Positions 6,688 to 13,694 of a stretch of 17,454 bases of DNA are shown here, piece after piece. Source of the DNA: Anaerolineae bacterium. Lineage in GTDB: Bacteria > Chloroflexota > Anaerolineae > JAAYZQ01. Under the pieces are notes generated by a model. The model was not told the origin of the DNA and did no database searches. It saw only the letters and a program-made list of their open reading frames with translations. Both the position numbers and the translations under genes were made by a program. Where the stretch lies: assembly GCA_016926595.1 (NCBI GenBank), contig JAFGOG010000325.1, positions 1 through 17,454 on the forward strand, written 5' to 3'. The stretch's first letter is position 1; each line of letters starts with the position of its first letter.

Positions 6688-8193
6688 CTATGGACGACTC
6701 GTGAACACGACAGGTAAATAGATCTTTCCCTGCCGCCTGGTCACTTGGGCCACAAAGACGTCGTTGCTGCCGCTGTGGGCCCGCAACGGGCTGCCCCAGG
6801 CGGCGGATGAGCTGTTGCCCGCCACGTAGATGCTGCCACCGCCGTGCACGGCAATGCCCGAGCCCCAAGTGCTAGCCCCGCCGAAGAAGATGCTCCAGAT
6901 CAGGCCGCCGTCGTTGCCCAGTTCAGCCACAAAGGCGCCGTAATCGGTGGTGAACGGTCGCCCCAGGTTATCCCAGCTGACCTCGCTGTAGCCCGTCACG
7001 TAGACGCTGCCGTAGCCATCCACGGCGATGGCATAGCCCAAGTCAGCGCCGTAGTTGCCGAGAAACGTGTGCCAGGCCAGGCTGCCGTCGTTGCCCAACC
7101 TGGCCACAAAGCCGTCGTAGACCTCGTTGCATAGGGGGTCGCGGTAGGTGTACCCCCGCACCGGGTCGCCCCAGCCAACCCAGCTGGCCCCCGCCACGTA
7201 GACGCTACCAGTGCCGTCCACGGCGACGCCATAGCCAAAGTCAACGTCGTCTCCGCCGAGGAAGGTGTGCCAGGCCAGGCTGCCGTCACCGCCCAATTTG
7301 GCCGCAAAGGCATCAAAGTTGCTGTCATCGCTGTCGCCGGCAGTGAAGGCGCGCAGTGGGCTGCCCCAGGTAGCATCGCTCTCGCCAGCCACGCAGACAT
7401 CCCCACTGCCATCCACGGCGATGTCATTGCCCGAGTCCAAACCATCCCCGCCGAGAAACGTGTTCCAGATCAGGCTGCCGTCGCTGTCCAGCCTGGCCAC
7501 AAAGGCATCCATTTCGCCGCCGGTATATGCTCGCACCGGGTCGCCCCAGGCGGATAAGCTGTAGCCCGTCACGTAGATATTGCCGCTGCCATCCACGGCG
7601 ATGCCATCGCCCGAGTCCAAACCATCCCCACCGAGGAAGGTGTGCCAGATCAAGCTGCCGTCGTTGCTCAGCCTGGCCACAAAGGCATCCACGCTGCCGG
7701 TGTACCCCCGCACCGGGTCGCCCCAGCTAACCCAGCTGGCCCCCGTCACGTAGACGCTGCCGCTGCCATCCACGGCGATGGTATAGCCCGAGTCTCTGCC
7801 ATCCCCGCCGAGGAAGGTATGCCAGATCAGGCTGCCGTCGCTGCCCAGCCTGGCCACAAAGGCATCGCGACCACCGCCGCTGTACGCTCGCACCGGTGTG
7901 CCCCAGGTGTCATCGCTGTCGCCCGCCACGTAGATGTTCCCACTGCCGTCCACGGCGATGCCACCGCCATGGTCGTAGCCACTGCTGCCAAGGAAGGTGT
8001 GCCAGTTGAGGGAGGGGTCAACGGTCGCCGGGACGCTCGGATAGAGTGCATCCGCGTTGGCAACCTGGGATGCGGGCTCCAGGGGCAAGACGACGGCGGA
8101 CAGCAGACGCACAGGCTGCAAAGCGGCCAGACCGATCCCAATCAGGACCGTCGCCGCTATCAAGGTCGAGACACGAAAACGACGGGGAACCAT
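6688..8193 (-). CDS. Secreted seven-repeat SBBP beta-propeller protein
   Basis: The 501-residue protein starts at the ATG at 8193, with GGGAGG about six bases upstream. A frame open to 8310 would bury the signal peptide. It begins MVPRRFRVSTLIAATVLIGI, an N-terminal signal or anchor with basic residues then a hydrophobic stretch. Seven repeats of about 60 residues follow, each with WHTFLGG, a GIAVDGSGNIYVTG-type core, WGxPxRAYTG and DAFVARLxxDGSL. These are SBBP repeats and seven of them fit one seven-bladed propeller. The C-terminus KIYLPVVFTSRP is the short YLPxV tail seen in many Chloroflexota secreted proteins. Repeats 2 to 4 are nearly identical at DNA level, which suggests recent internal duplication or gene conversion. 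The role is unknown; a surface or extracellular binding scaffold is likely. Confidence 0.8.
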   Translation of the reverse strand: MVPRRFRVSTLIAATVLIGIGLAALQPVRLLSAVVLPLEPASQVANADALYPSVPATVDPSLNWHTFLGSSGYDHGGGIAVDGSGNIYVAGDSDDTWGTPVRAYSGGGRDAFVARLGSDGSLIWHTFLGGDGRDSGYTIAVDGSGSVYVTGASWVSWGDPVRGYTGSVDAFVARLSNDGSLIWHTFLGGDGLDSGDGIAVDGSGNIYVTGYSLSAWGDPVRAYTGGEMDAFVARLDSDGSLIWNTFLGGDGLDSGNDIAVDGSGDVCVAGESDATWGSPLRAFTAGDSDDSNFDAFAAKLGGDGSLAWHTFLGGDDVDFGYGVAVDGTGSVYVAGASWVGWGDPVRGYTYRDPLCNEVYDGFVARLGNDGSLAWHTFLGNYGADLGYAIAVDGYGSVYVTGYSEVSWDNLGRPFTTDYGAFVAELGNDGGLIWSIFFGGASTWGSGIAVHGGGSIYVAGNSSSAAWGSPLRAHSGSNDVFVAQVTRRQGKIYLPVVFTSRP

Positions 8194-8330
8194 CACACGC
8201 CTCCCTGCGTAAACGCAACCTGGCCGCCAGTGAGGAGAACCCGGATCCAGCGTGTGGCGAAAAGAGAGTGAAGGAAAAGCGACGGCGCAGCGATGAGCGG
8301 ACAGTTGCATGGACCATACGAATAAAGGCG

Positions 8331-8359
8331 ATTGTATACCCCGCCGCCGTTTGTGTCAA
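8331..8359 (-). promoter_or_regulatory. Strong sigma-70 promoter for the SBBP gene
   Basis: On the minus strand TTGACA (8359-8354) is followed after 17 bases by TACAAT (8336-8331), a near-consensus promoter. Transcription should start near 8324, leaving a leader of about 130 bases before the ATG at 8193. Between this promoter and the cupin stop, a minus-strand stem (GCCCC/GGGGC around 8395-8415) may end cupin transcription, but it has no T run. Confidence 0.7.
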
Positions 8360-8434
8360 ACAAGCGCTGGATTTGATCACGCCTGACCAGCCCCTGAATG
8401 ATTGGGGCGCGGGGCGCCAGGCAAAACGAACGGG

Positions 8435-8842
8435 TCAGGCCGGGCCAGACCGGACGGTGGGCAGCCACTTGCCCTCGACCGGATAGGCCTCTCCCTCGCC
8501 GGGCCAGGGCGGCATGGTGACACCCAGGGCAGCCAGCGGCTGAGAGCCAACCGAGCGGAACTGGAAATGGGCGCCGACGGGGATGGTGAGGCACACGCCG
8601 GGATCGACGGGCACCACTTGTTCGTGGTCGCCCAGCCGGCGCCACATCTCGCCGCGCCCGCTCAAAAAGAACCAGATCTCGTCCACGGTGCGGTGAGCCA
8701 CGGCGAGCGAGGTCTGGCCCGGGGCCAGCTCCAAGTGGGCCATGCTGCCACGCTCCAGCGCCAGCAGCACCCGGACGTCCGACCCATCGGGGGCAGTGGC
8801 ATCGGGCTGAATGGGGAGACGCGTGGTCATAAAGTCCGTCAT
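8435..8842 (-). CDS. Single-domain cupin protein
   Basis: The 135-residue protein is a small beta-barrel cupin. Motif 1 is AHRTVDEIWFFLSGRGEMWR (H50, E55, G62) and motif 2 is IPVGAHFQFRS (P88, H92). The usual second histidine of the HxH pair is T52, so the metal site may be altered or lost. Cupins of this type bind or isomerise small molecules or act as sensors; nothing here fixes the ligand. The start is secure: AAGGAGGA lies five bases before the ATG. It stands alone, with the SBBP gene promoter downstream of it and repeats upstream. No convincing promoter was found for it. Confidence 0.8.
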   Translation of the reverse strand: MTDFMTTRLPIQPDATAPDGSDVRVLLALERGSMAHLELAPGQTSLAVAHRTVDEIWFFLSGRGEMWRRLGDHEQVVPVDPGVCLTIPVGAHFQFRSVGSQPLAALGVTMPPWPGEGEAYPVEGKWLPTVRSGPA

Positions 8843-8874
8843 GGGTATCCTCCTTGGATGTGCATCGAAAAGAA

Positions 8875-8912
8875 CTCACCGCAAAGATGCAAAGAACGCC
8901 AAGAAAAGAAGG
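8875..8912 (+). repeat. Dispersed GCAAAG-type repeat, copy 2
   Basis: It reads CACCGCAAAGATGCAAAGAA followed by CGCCAAGAAAAGAAGGG, the same pattern as the minus-strand copy at 4246-4290. It lies just upstream of the cupin gene. The 301-base gap 8843-9143 is otherwise made of an 18-bp tandem repeat, a palindrome and unassigned sequence. Confidence 0.7.
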
Positions 8913-8942
8913 GCCAGCACGACACGGCTTTGGACACGGATA

Positions 8943-8987
8943 GGCGGATAGAGACCATCCGGCGGATAGAGACCATCCGGCGGATAG
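8943..8987 (+). repeat. 18-bp tandem repeat, 2.5 copies
   Basis: GGCGGATAGAGACCATCC occurs exactly at 8943-8960 and 8961-8978, then GGCGGATAG at 8979-8987. Being a multiple of three it stays open in all frames and creates misleading ORFs, but nothing suggests translation. Confidence 0.85.
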
Positions 8988-9116
8988 ACTCGTTTAAGGA
9001 CGGCGAACCTGCTCCTACCAGCCTCCCATCCGTGGTTTCCGTGTCGTGCTCCCTCTCTCCGCTCCAGGATCGACGATGGCGGCGGCGCCAATGCGAAGCG
9101 TCCGGCATGTTACGAT

Positions 9117-9132
9117 GGTTACCGCGGTAACC
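9117..9132. other. 16-bp perfect palindrome after the EVE-nuclease gene
   Basis: GGTTACCGCGGTAACC is perfectly self-complementary. It lies 11 bases past the stop of the minus-strand EVE-nuclease gene. It could be a protein-binding site or a recombination site; with no loop it is a poor terminator. Confidence 0.6.
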
Positions 9133-9143
9133 GAGACAAGCCG

Positions 9144-10247
9144 TTACTCTGCCGGTTCGGCGTAGTCCTCCAGCACGCTGTCTGATAAGTGCCGAAGGTG
9201 CTTGAGCTTGGACAGTTGTCTAACGCTGTCATAGGCCAGGAATGTACAGATCTGGGATAGGGGCGCACGTTCCAGTAGCGAGAAAACGGGACGCTGCAAC
9301 TGCTCGAATACCTTGTCCCGGCGCTCGTACGGAGCCACGATGTGCAGCTTGATATCCATGTTGGGCTGCAAGGCCAGCAGGTCTGCCATCCTGAGGATGC
9401 CAGAGTAGATCGAGGTGGTGTGCTCGACCTCAAAGGCACGAACGATCGATCGTCCGCTTAGCCACAGGACATCGATCTGCTCAATGGTTCTGAGCGTGGT
9501 ATCGTCATAGTTGAGAGGCAGTACGGTAAGCAGGTGACGATCGCCTGACTCCCACTCAGACAGAACAGCCAAACGATCGTGGGCCGGGATCCAGATCCTC
9601 ATCCCCATTGCTGCCCCAATTTGCGCCAAAAGAGCCTGAACCTGAATCGATTCGCGCACTTCGGCATCCCTGGACGGCGGTGCTTTCCCTTCTTCCTCGG
9701 CGACTCCAGGGACAGAAACAGTCACCTCGCCGTCAACTCTGCGCACGCGATGAGTGACTAGCTTTTGGTATTCCTTTTCGTCAATGGGAAATGCCTCTTG
9801 GTTGTCCTGCTGGGCGCTGAGGATCTGCTCCAGGAACTGGCCATCGGCGCGGGAAAGCGTGTTAAGGCTGCGCCGGACCCTGCCAGTCCAGATGTGAGAC
9901 GTCTTGTCCTGGCCTTGCGTGAAGGAGAGCTGGCTCCAGACGCGATCGTCGTGGATTGGGATAGCTGCCTCTTTGGCGAGCCAGACCAGGGGCGTGATCT
10001 TGAAACGGATGACAAATGGATCGTCTTGAGGGAAAAAGAGAGGAATATCGTCCTCATAGAAAGCGCTCTCTACTTTCAGGACGCCGATCCAGCGCGACAG
10101 TTTGGTCATGTAGCAGATAAACTTGTCGCCGACCTTGATCCTGCTTGCCGCCTTGATCTGTGTTTTGCGAAAGCCGGAAACATTCCTGGGCGAACGACTG
10201 AACGCTTCGTAGGTCTCGGGCGAGAACAAGTCCGTATAGTAGGCCAT
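9144..10247 (-). CDS. EVE/PUA-like domain fused to a PD-(D/E)XK nuclease
   Basis: The 367-residue protein has two parts. Residues 1-115 look like an EVE/PUA-like fold: SGFRKT, then VGDKFICYMTKLSRWIGVLKV and a FVIRFKITPLVWL strand. EVE domains are thought to bind modified bases in DNA. Residues 195-367 form a PD-(D/E)XK-type domain, with QIDVLW (D259), AFEVEHTTSIYSGILRMADL (E273, E275) and KLHIVAPYERRDKVFEQLQRP. This arrangement fits a modification-dependent (Type IV-like) restriction enzyme. AGGAG six bases before the ATG fixes the start. It follows the Type IIG gene by 71 bases on the same strand with no promoter seen between, so it is probably co-transcribed. Both assignments come from remembered motifs; the nuclease site is better supported than the EVE call. 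Confidence 0.65.
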   Translation of the reverse strand: MAYYTDLFSPETYEAFSRSPRNVSGFRKTQIKAASRIKVGDKFICYMTKLSRWIGVLKVESAFYEDDIPLFFPQDDPFVIRFKITPLVWLAKEAAIPIHDDRVWSQLSFTQGQDKTSHIWTGRVRRSLNTLSRADGQFLEQILSAQQDNQEAFPIDEKEYQKLVTHRVRRVDGEVTVSVPGVAEEEGKAPPSRDAEVRESIQVQALLAQIGAAMGMRIWIPAHDRLAVLSEWESGDRHLLTVLPLNYDDTTLRTIEQIDVLWLSGRSIVRAFEVEHTTSIYSGILRMADLLALQPNMDIKLHIVAPYERRDKVFEQLQRPVFSLLERAPLSQICTFLAYDSVRQLSKLKHLRHLSDSVLEDYAEPAE

Positions 10248-10318
10248 AGTTTGCTCCTATCAGGCTGACGGCATAACGTGCCGGTTAACAAGATCCTGCT
10301 TTTGTTTCAACTCCAATA

Positions 10319-13300
10319 TCATGACGACGATTCGACGATGGCGATCTCTTCCTCGCTGAGGCCGTAGAGCTCGTAGACCAGGGCGTCGATCTGGCGGTCG
10401 GTGAGCTCGATCTGCTGCTGGAGCAGGCGGCTGGCCTGGGGGGTCCTGGCGTCGTTCAGCTTTTTGTGCAGTTCGAGCATGGTTTCAACCAGGGCGACCA
10501 TACGGTCGTGGCGGGCGACGTCGGCGGGATCGTTGAAATCGATGGTGCGGATGGGGAGTTGCTCAAGTGCCTGTTTGTTAACGGCGAAGTAACCACCGCG
10601 AAAACGGTTTGTTGTCAGAGCCAAGCAAAATGACAGGAGTCTTGAATTAATCACGCCCAGCATGTACTTGTATGAATGACCGGGAATTGTTACGCGGAGA
10701 CCATAGCCTCCAGTAGTAATATTCACAAAGAACAGATGACCATTTATATCCGCACCAGCACGAAGAGACGTCGCCATGTAGGGAACCATAAACTTTGGGC
10801 CAATGAAAGTGCCAATGTTCTGGCTCCGAGCGTATGCGTACCAATCAGACCGTGTATTCCATTCTCCTCGGTCTCTCGCCCCGAGCTCGCGGCGATACTT
10901 GCACAGGTAAGCCCAGGCCAACGGAAACTTGGTTGCCATCTCTTTACCATCAATCAGATTAGCTTTGCCGTTTTCGCTGACTCGGTATGGATAGACAATG
11001 TAGAGTCGCGTGCTTTGATCGATGTGATACCGCCCCACAGCTTCACCCTTTACCACTGGCTTCAACAACTCGAATTCCAGATCTACAGAATCTCCGAGAC
11101 GATTTTCCACATGTGCCAAGCCATCTTGACATTCTTTTACTGTTACCATGTAGATCTTGTCTGCACTGGTTTTCAGCCCTTGAAAGATGTGCGGGCCAAA
11201 TTCGGCGAAGCTTGGATAGTCCCTATGCAAACGGGACACCAATTCGCCCTCTGGACCTACTGCTAAGGTCCACCTCGTGCCATCGGTTGTCAGAGCCAGA
11301 GTTTGGAAGTTTAGATCAGGAATTGACAGAGAATACACAAGAGCCGTCTGACCGCCACGTCGGTATGCTTCTCCAAGTCGCGCATATTCTGGTATCTGAC
11401 CCTGTATTCGCGACAGGAACAGGAGACAAGTATATGTACCAGCCTTATAGAAAACCTGCGCGTCTTCAAAGTCTATAATTCGATCTATGAGATTACCCGA
11501 TCCTAGGATCTGGCGAAGACCGTAGCCATAGTCGGTGGTAAAGAACTTGTTAGGCAGGATAAAACCCGCTCTCCCCTGCCTGTTAACGAGTTGAAGCGAT
11601 TTCTCCACAAACAAGACATAGATGTCATAGGTAGCTGTCGCCGAAGCATATCTCTTTGCGTAGTATTCTCTCTGTTGGGCGCCAAGCGATTGGCTACGGA
11701 TGTACGGCGGATTCCCAATCACCACGTCGAACCCACCCGCCGCCCAGGCCTGGGGAAAGCCCTCCTTCCAGTCAAAGGCGTTGACCCGGTACATCTCTTC
11801 CTCGTCGAACATGGCCACCTGCCTGCCGTGGTAATAGTCGGGGCCGATCAGCGAGTTGCCGCAGCGGATGTTGCGATCCAGGTCGGGCAGGGCGCGCTCC
11901 TGGAGGAAGCTGGTCTGCTGAGGGCCGGCGGCCCCGTCCTCCAGGACCTTGAGCAGCAGCGAGAGTTTGGTCACCTCGACGGCCTGGGGGTCGATGTCGA
12001 CGCCATAAACGTGGTCGAGCAGGATACGCTTGCGCTCCTCGGAGGTGAGGGCCCACTCGCCGTCGCGCCGCTGGACGAGGCGGTTTTGCCGGGCGTGCGG
12101 CGCGGGCCCCTCGGCCACGTACTGCTCCAGGTACCAGTCGAGCAGGTACTGGTAGGCCTGCAGCAAAAAGGTACCCGAACCGCAGGCCGGGTCGAGCACG
12201 CGCAGCGGGGCGGCGCGCGGGCTGCCCCAGGCCTGGCGGGCGGCGCGGCCGGCGGACCGGGGTAGGCCGGCGAGCAGCTTGCCGAGGGTGTGGGCGACGA
12301 TGGTGTCGACAATGTAGGTGGGGGTGTAATAGACGCCGCCGGCCTTTTTGACCTCGGGCTTTTCCTCGACGCGGGCCCGGCCGCCGGCGGTGAGGCGGAT
12401 GACCTTGCCCAGGAACTGTTCGTATACCTGGCCCAGGATGTCGGGGGGCAGGACGGAGAACTCGTAGGGACAGTCGGGGTAATACAGGTTGGCGACGATC
12501 GGCTTGAGCGTCTTGTCGTCGATGGACAGGTTTAGGGTCAAGCTGTCGTGCGCCGACCCACCCTGGCCGGTTTCGGCGCGGCCTTTTTCCTCTCGGAAAT
12601 GGAAGAGGCCGGAGTTGTAGCGGTCGTCGGCCTGGCGAAACAGGAACCCGAGCCGCTCGTACACCTGGCCCGCCGGCGCGCCGGATACCTCGTCGCGCAG
12701 CCGGCCATAGGGCTCGATGCCGCGGTCCTCGCAGATGCGCAAAAAGATGAGGCGATCGATGGTCATCTGCACGGCGCGGTTGAGCTCGCGCACGCCCAAC
12801 CCCGGGTTGCGCAGGGCGATGTTGCGGGCCAAGGCGTCGCGCCAGCTCTCGATCTCTTGCAGAAAGGCGGCGTCGACCTCGGCGGTGCCGCGCTGGGCCT
12901 TGTTCGACTCGACGTAGCGGTCGAGCGCGCCCTTGCGGATGGCCTCGGGGCTGAAAAGAGCGGCGATCTCGTCCCAGCGCGCGGCATAGTCGCGGTAGGT
13001 CAGGTACATGACCCGGGCGGTGGAGGCCTGGTCCGACCTGGACGGCTTGCCCCGGCAGTCATAGACGGCAAACTCTTCAAAGTCGGTGAGGATGCTCAAG
13101 GGCAGCTTGGCGCTCCAGGCGTAGCGGCGGAGCTGGTAGGCGGGAGAGATGTCGCCCTTGATGTCGACGGCCGGTTTCTTGGCCTCGACGAAAAAGACGC
13201 GCTGGCCGCCGAGGCGAAAGGCATAGTCGGGAGCCTTGCTTTTGCCCTGGACCTTGATCGCGTCCTCGTGCACGACTTCTTTGTATTTTTCGCTGTAGCC

Positions 13301-13453
13301 CTGCTTGTTGTAGACGTCCCAGCCCAAAGCGTCGAAAAAGGGATTGATGAATTCCTGGCGCACCTGGGCCTCGTTGTACTGCCCGGAATGGTAGGCGGCG
13401 CGGTGGAGGTCGAACTGGGCGATCCGTTCTTGCACACTGTCGGGAATGGGCAT
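10319..13453 (-). CDS. Type IIG restriction-modification enzyme (nuclease-methyltransferase-specificity in one chain)
   Basis: The 1044-residue single chain cuts and methylates DNA. The N-terminal nuclease has a PD-(D/E)XK site: APDYAF (D76) and FFVEAKKP (E90, K92), preceded by E34. A helical linker leads to an adenine methyltransferase: GGVYYTPTYIVDTIV (about 372-386), motif I DPACGSGTFL (421-430), GVDIDPQAVEVTKLSLL and motif IV NPPYI (581-585). The C-terminal part (about 680-960) is the target-recognition region, with GYGLRVTIP and a YFAVNKQALEQLPIRTI segment typical of this class, then a helical tail. Length matches Type IIG enzymes. AAAGGAG precedes the ATG by about eight bases. Sequence after motif IV (10600-11700) is clearly AT-richer than the rest. 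It is the first gene of a probable operon with the EVE-nuclease. Confidence 0.9.
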   Translation of the reverse strand: MPIPDSVQERIAQFDLHRAAYHSGQYNEAQVRQEFINPFFDALGWDVYNKQGYSEKYKEVVHEDAIKVQGKSKAPDYAFRLGGQRVFFVEAKKPAVDIKGDISPAYQLRRYAWSAKLPLSILTDFEEFAVYDCRGKPSRSDQASTARVMYLTYRDYAARWDEIAALFSPEAIRKGALDRYVESNKAQRGTAEVDAAFLQEIESWRDALARNIALRNPGLGVRELNRAVQMTIDRLIFLRICEDRGIEPYGRLRDEVSGAPAGQVYERLGFLFRQADDRYNSGLFHFREEKGRAETGQGGSAHDSLTLNLSIDDKTLKPIVANLYYPDCPYEFSVLPPDILGQVYEQFLGKVIRLTAGGRARVEEKPEVKKAGGVYYTPTYIVDTIVAHTLGKLLAGLPRSAGRAARQAWGSPRAAPLRVLDPACGSGTFLLQAYQYLLDWYLEQYVAEGPAPHARQNRLVQRRDGEWALTSEERKRILLDHVYGVDIDPQAVEVTKLSLLLKVLEDGAAGPQQTSFLQERALPDLDRNIRCGNSLIGPDYYHGRQVAMFDEEEMYRVNAFDWKEGFPQAWAAGGFDVVIGNPPYIRSQSLGAQQREYYAKRYASATATYDIYVLFVEKSLQLVNRQGRAGFILPNKFFTTDYGYGLRQILGSGNLIDRIIDFEDAQVFYKAGTYTCLLFLSRIQGQIPEYARLGEAYRRGGQTALVYSLSIPDLNFQTLALTTDGTRWTLAVGPEGELVSRLHRDYPSFAEFGPHIFQGLKTSADKIYMVTVKECQDGLAHVENRLGDSVDLEFELLKPVVKGEAVGRYHIDQSTRLYIVYPYRVSENGKANLIDGKEMATKFPLAWAYLCKYRRELGARDRGEWNTRSDWYAYARSQNIGTFIGPKFMVPYMATSLRAGADINGHLFFVNITTGGYGLRVTIPGHSYKYMLGVINSRLLSFCLALTTNRFRGGYFAVNKQALEQLPIRTIDFNDPADVARHDRMVALVETMLELHKKLNDARTPQASRLLQQQIELTDRQIDALVYELYGLSEEEIAIVESSS

Positions 13454-13496
13454 CGGGATGGCTCCTTTGGGTGATCCGGATGTTGGCTGTGTCTAA

Positions 13497-13525
13497 ATGA
13501 TAACATAAAGGGGGGGAGAAGTCAA
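13497..13525 (-). promoter_or_regulatory. Sigma-70 promoter of the defence operon
   Basis: On the minus strand TTGACT (13525-13520) is followed after 17 bases by TATCAT (13502-13497), with TGT just before the -10 box (extended -10). Transcription would start near 13490, about 37 bases before the Type IIG ATG. Confidence 0.65.
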
Positions 13526-13541
13526 AGGGGGAACGTTAAAG

Positions 13542-13572
13542 GTTAAAAGTTGAAAGTTAAAAGTTGAAAGTT
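13542..13572 (+). repeat. 14-bp tandem GTTAAAAGTTGAAA repeat
   Basis: Two exact tandem copies (13542-13555, 13556-13569) plus GTT, preceded by a degenerate GTTAAAG. It sits between the two divergent promoters at 13497-13525 and 13608-13636. A related copy encodes the start of the adaptor-like protein at 1502-1530. Confidence 0.8.
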
Positions 13573-13607
13573 GCCGGTGACAAGTTGGCGCGTGGCGCGG
13601 CTTTCTG

Positions 13608-13636
13608 TTGACGCCTGGGGCAAAACCTGCTATACT
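13608..13636 (+). promoter_or_regulatory. Strong extended -10 promoter for the FG-GAP gene
   Basis: TTGACG (13608-13613), 17 bases, then TATACT (13631-13636) preceded by TGC. The start point should be near 13643, about 50 bases before the ATG at 13695. A ten-codon frame (13666-13698, MTHFQPRRVI) ends in a TGA that overlaps the main ATG, so a coupled leader peptide is possible. It has no ribosome-binding site. Confidence 0.7.
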
Positions 13637-13694
13637 GCACCGCTGAACGCAATCGGACCCATGCCATGACCCACTTCCAACCCAGACGAGTCAT

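Noticed and set aside
6513..6704. 63-codon plus-strand frame
   Set aside because: It runs through the inverted repeat and over the end of the SBBP gene and has no clear ribosome-binding site or motif.
6900..8000. Regular repeats of about 180 bases resembling an array
   Set aside because: They encode SBBP propeller blades with no short identical repeats and unique spacers, so this is not CRISPR.
8194..8310. 39-residue N-terminal extension of the SBBP protein
   Set aside because: It would bury the signal peptide, and the ATG at 8193 has a better ribosome-binding site.
8402..9130. 242-codon plus-strand frame across the cupin gene
   Set aside because: Shadow of the cupin gene extended by the 18-bp tandem repeat, which is open in every frame.
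10319..13453. Possible Type I restriction subunits
   Set aside because: Nuclease, methyltransferase and recognition parts are in a single chain with no helicase motifs, which is Type IIG.
12548..13474. Plus-strand frame opposite the Type IIG nuclease domain
   Set aside because: No recognisable motif and overlaps strongly supported coding sequence on the other strand.
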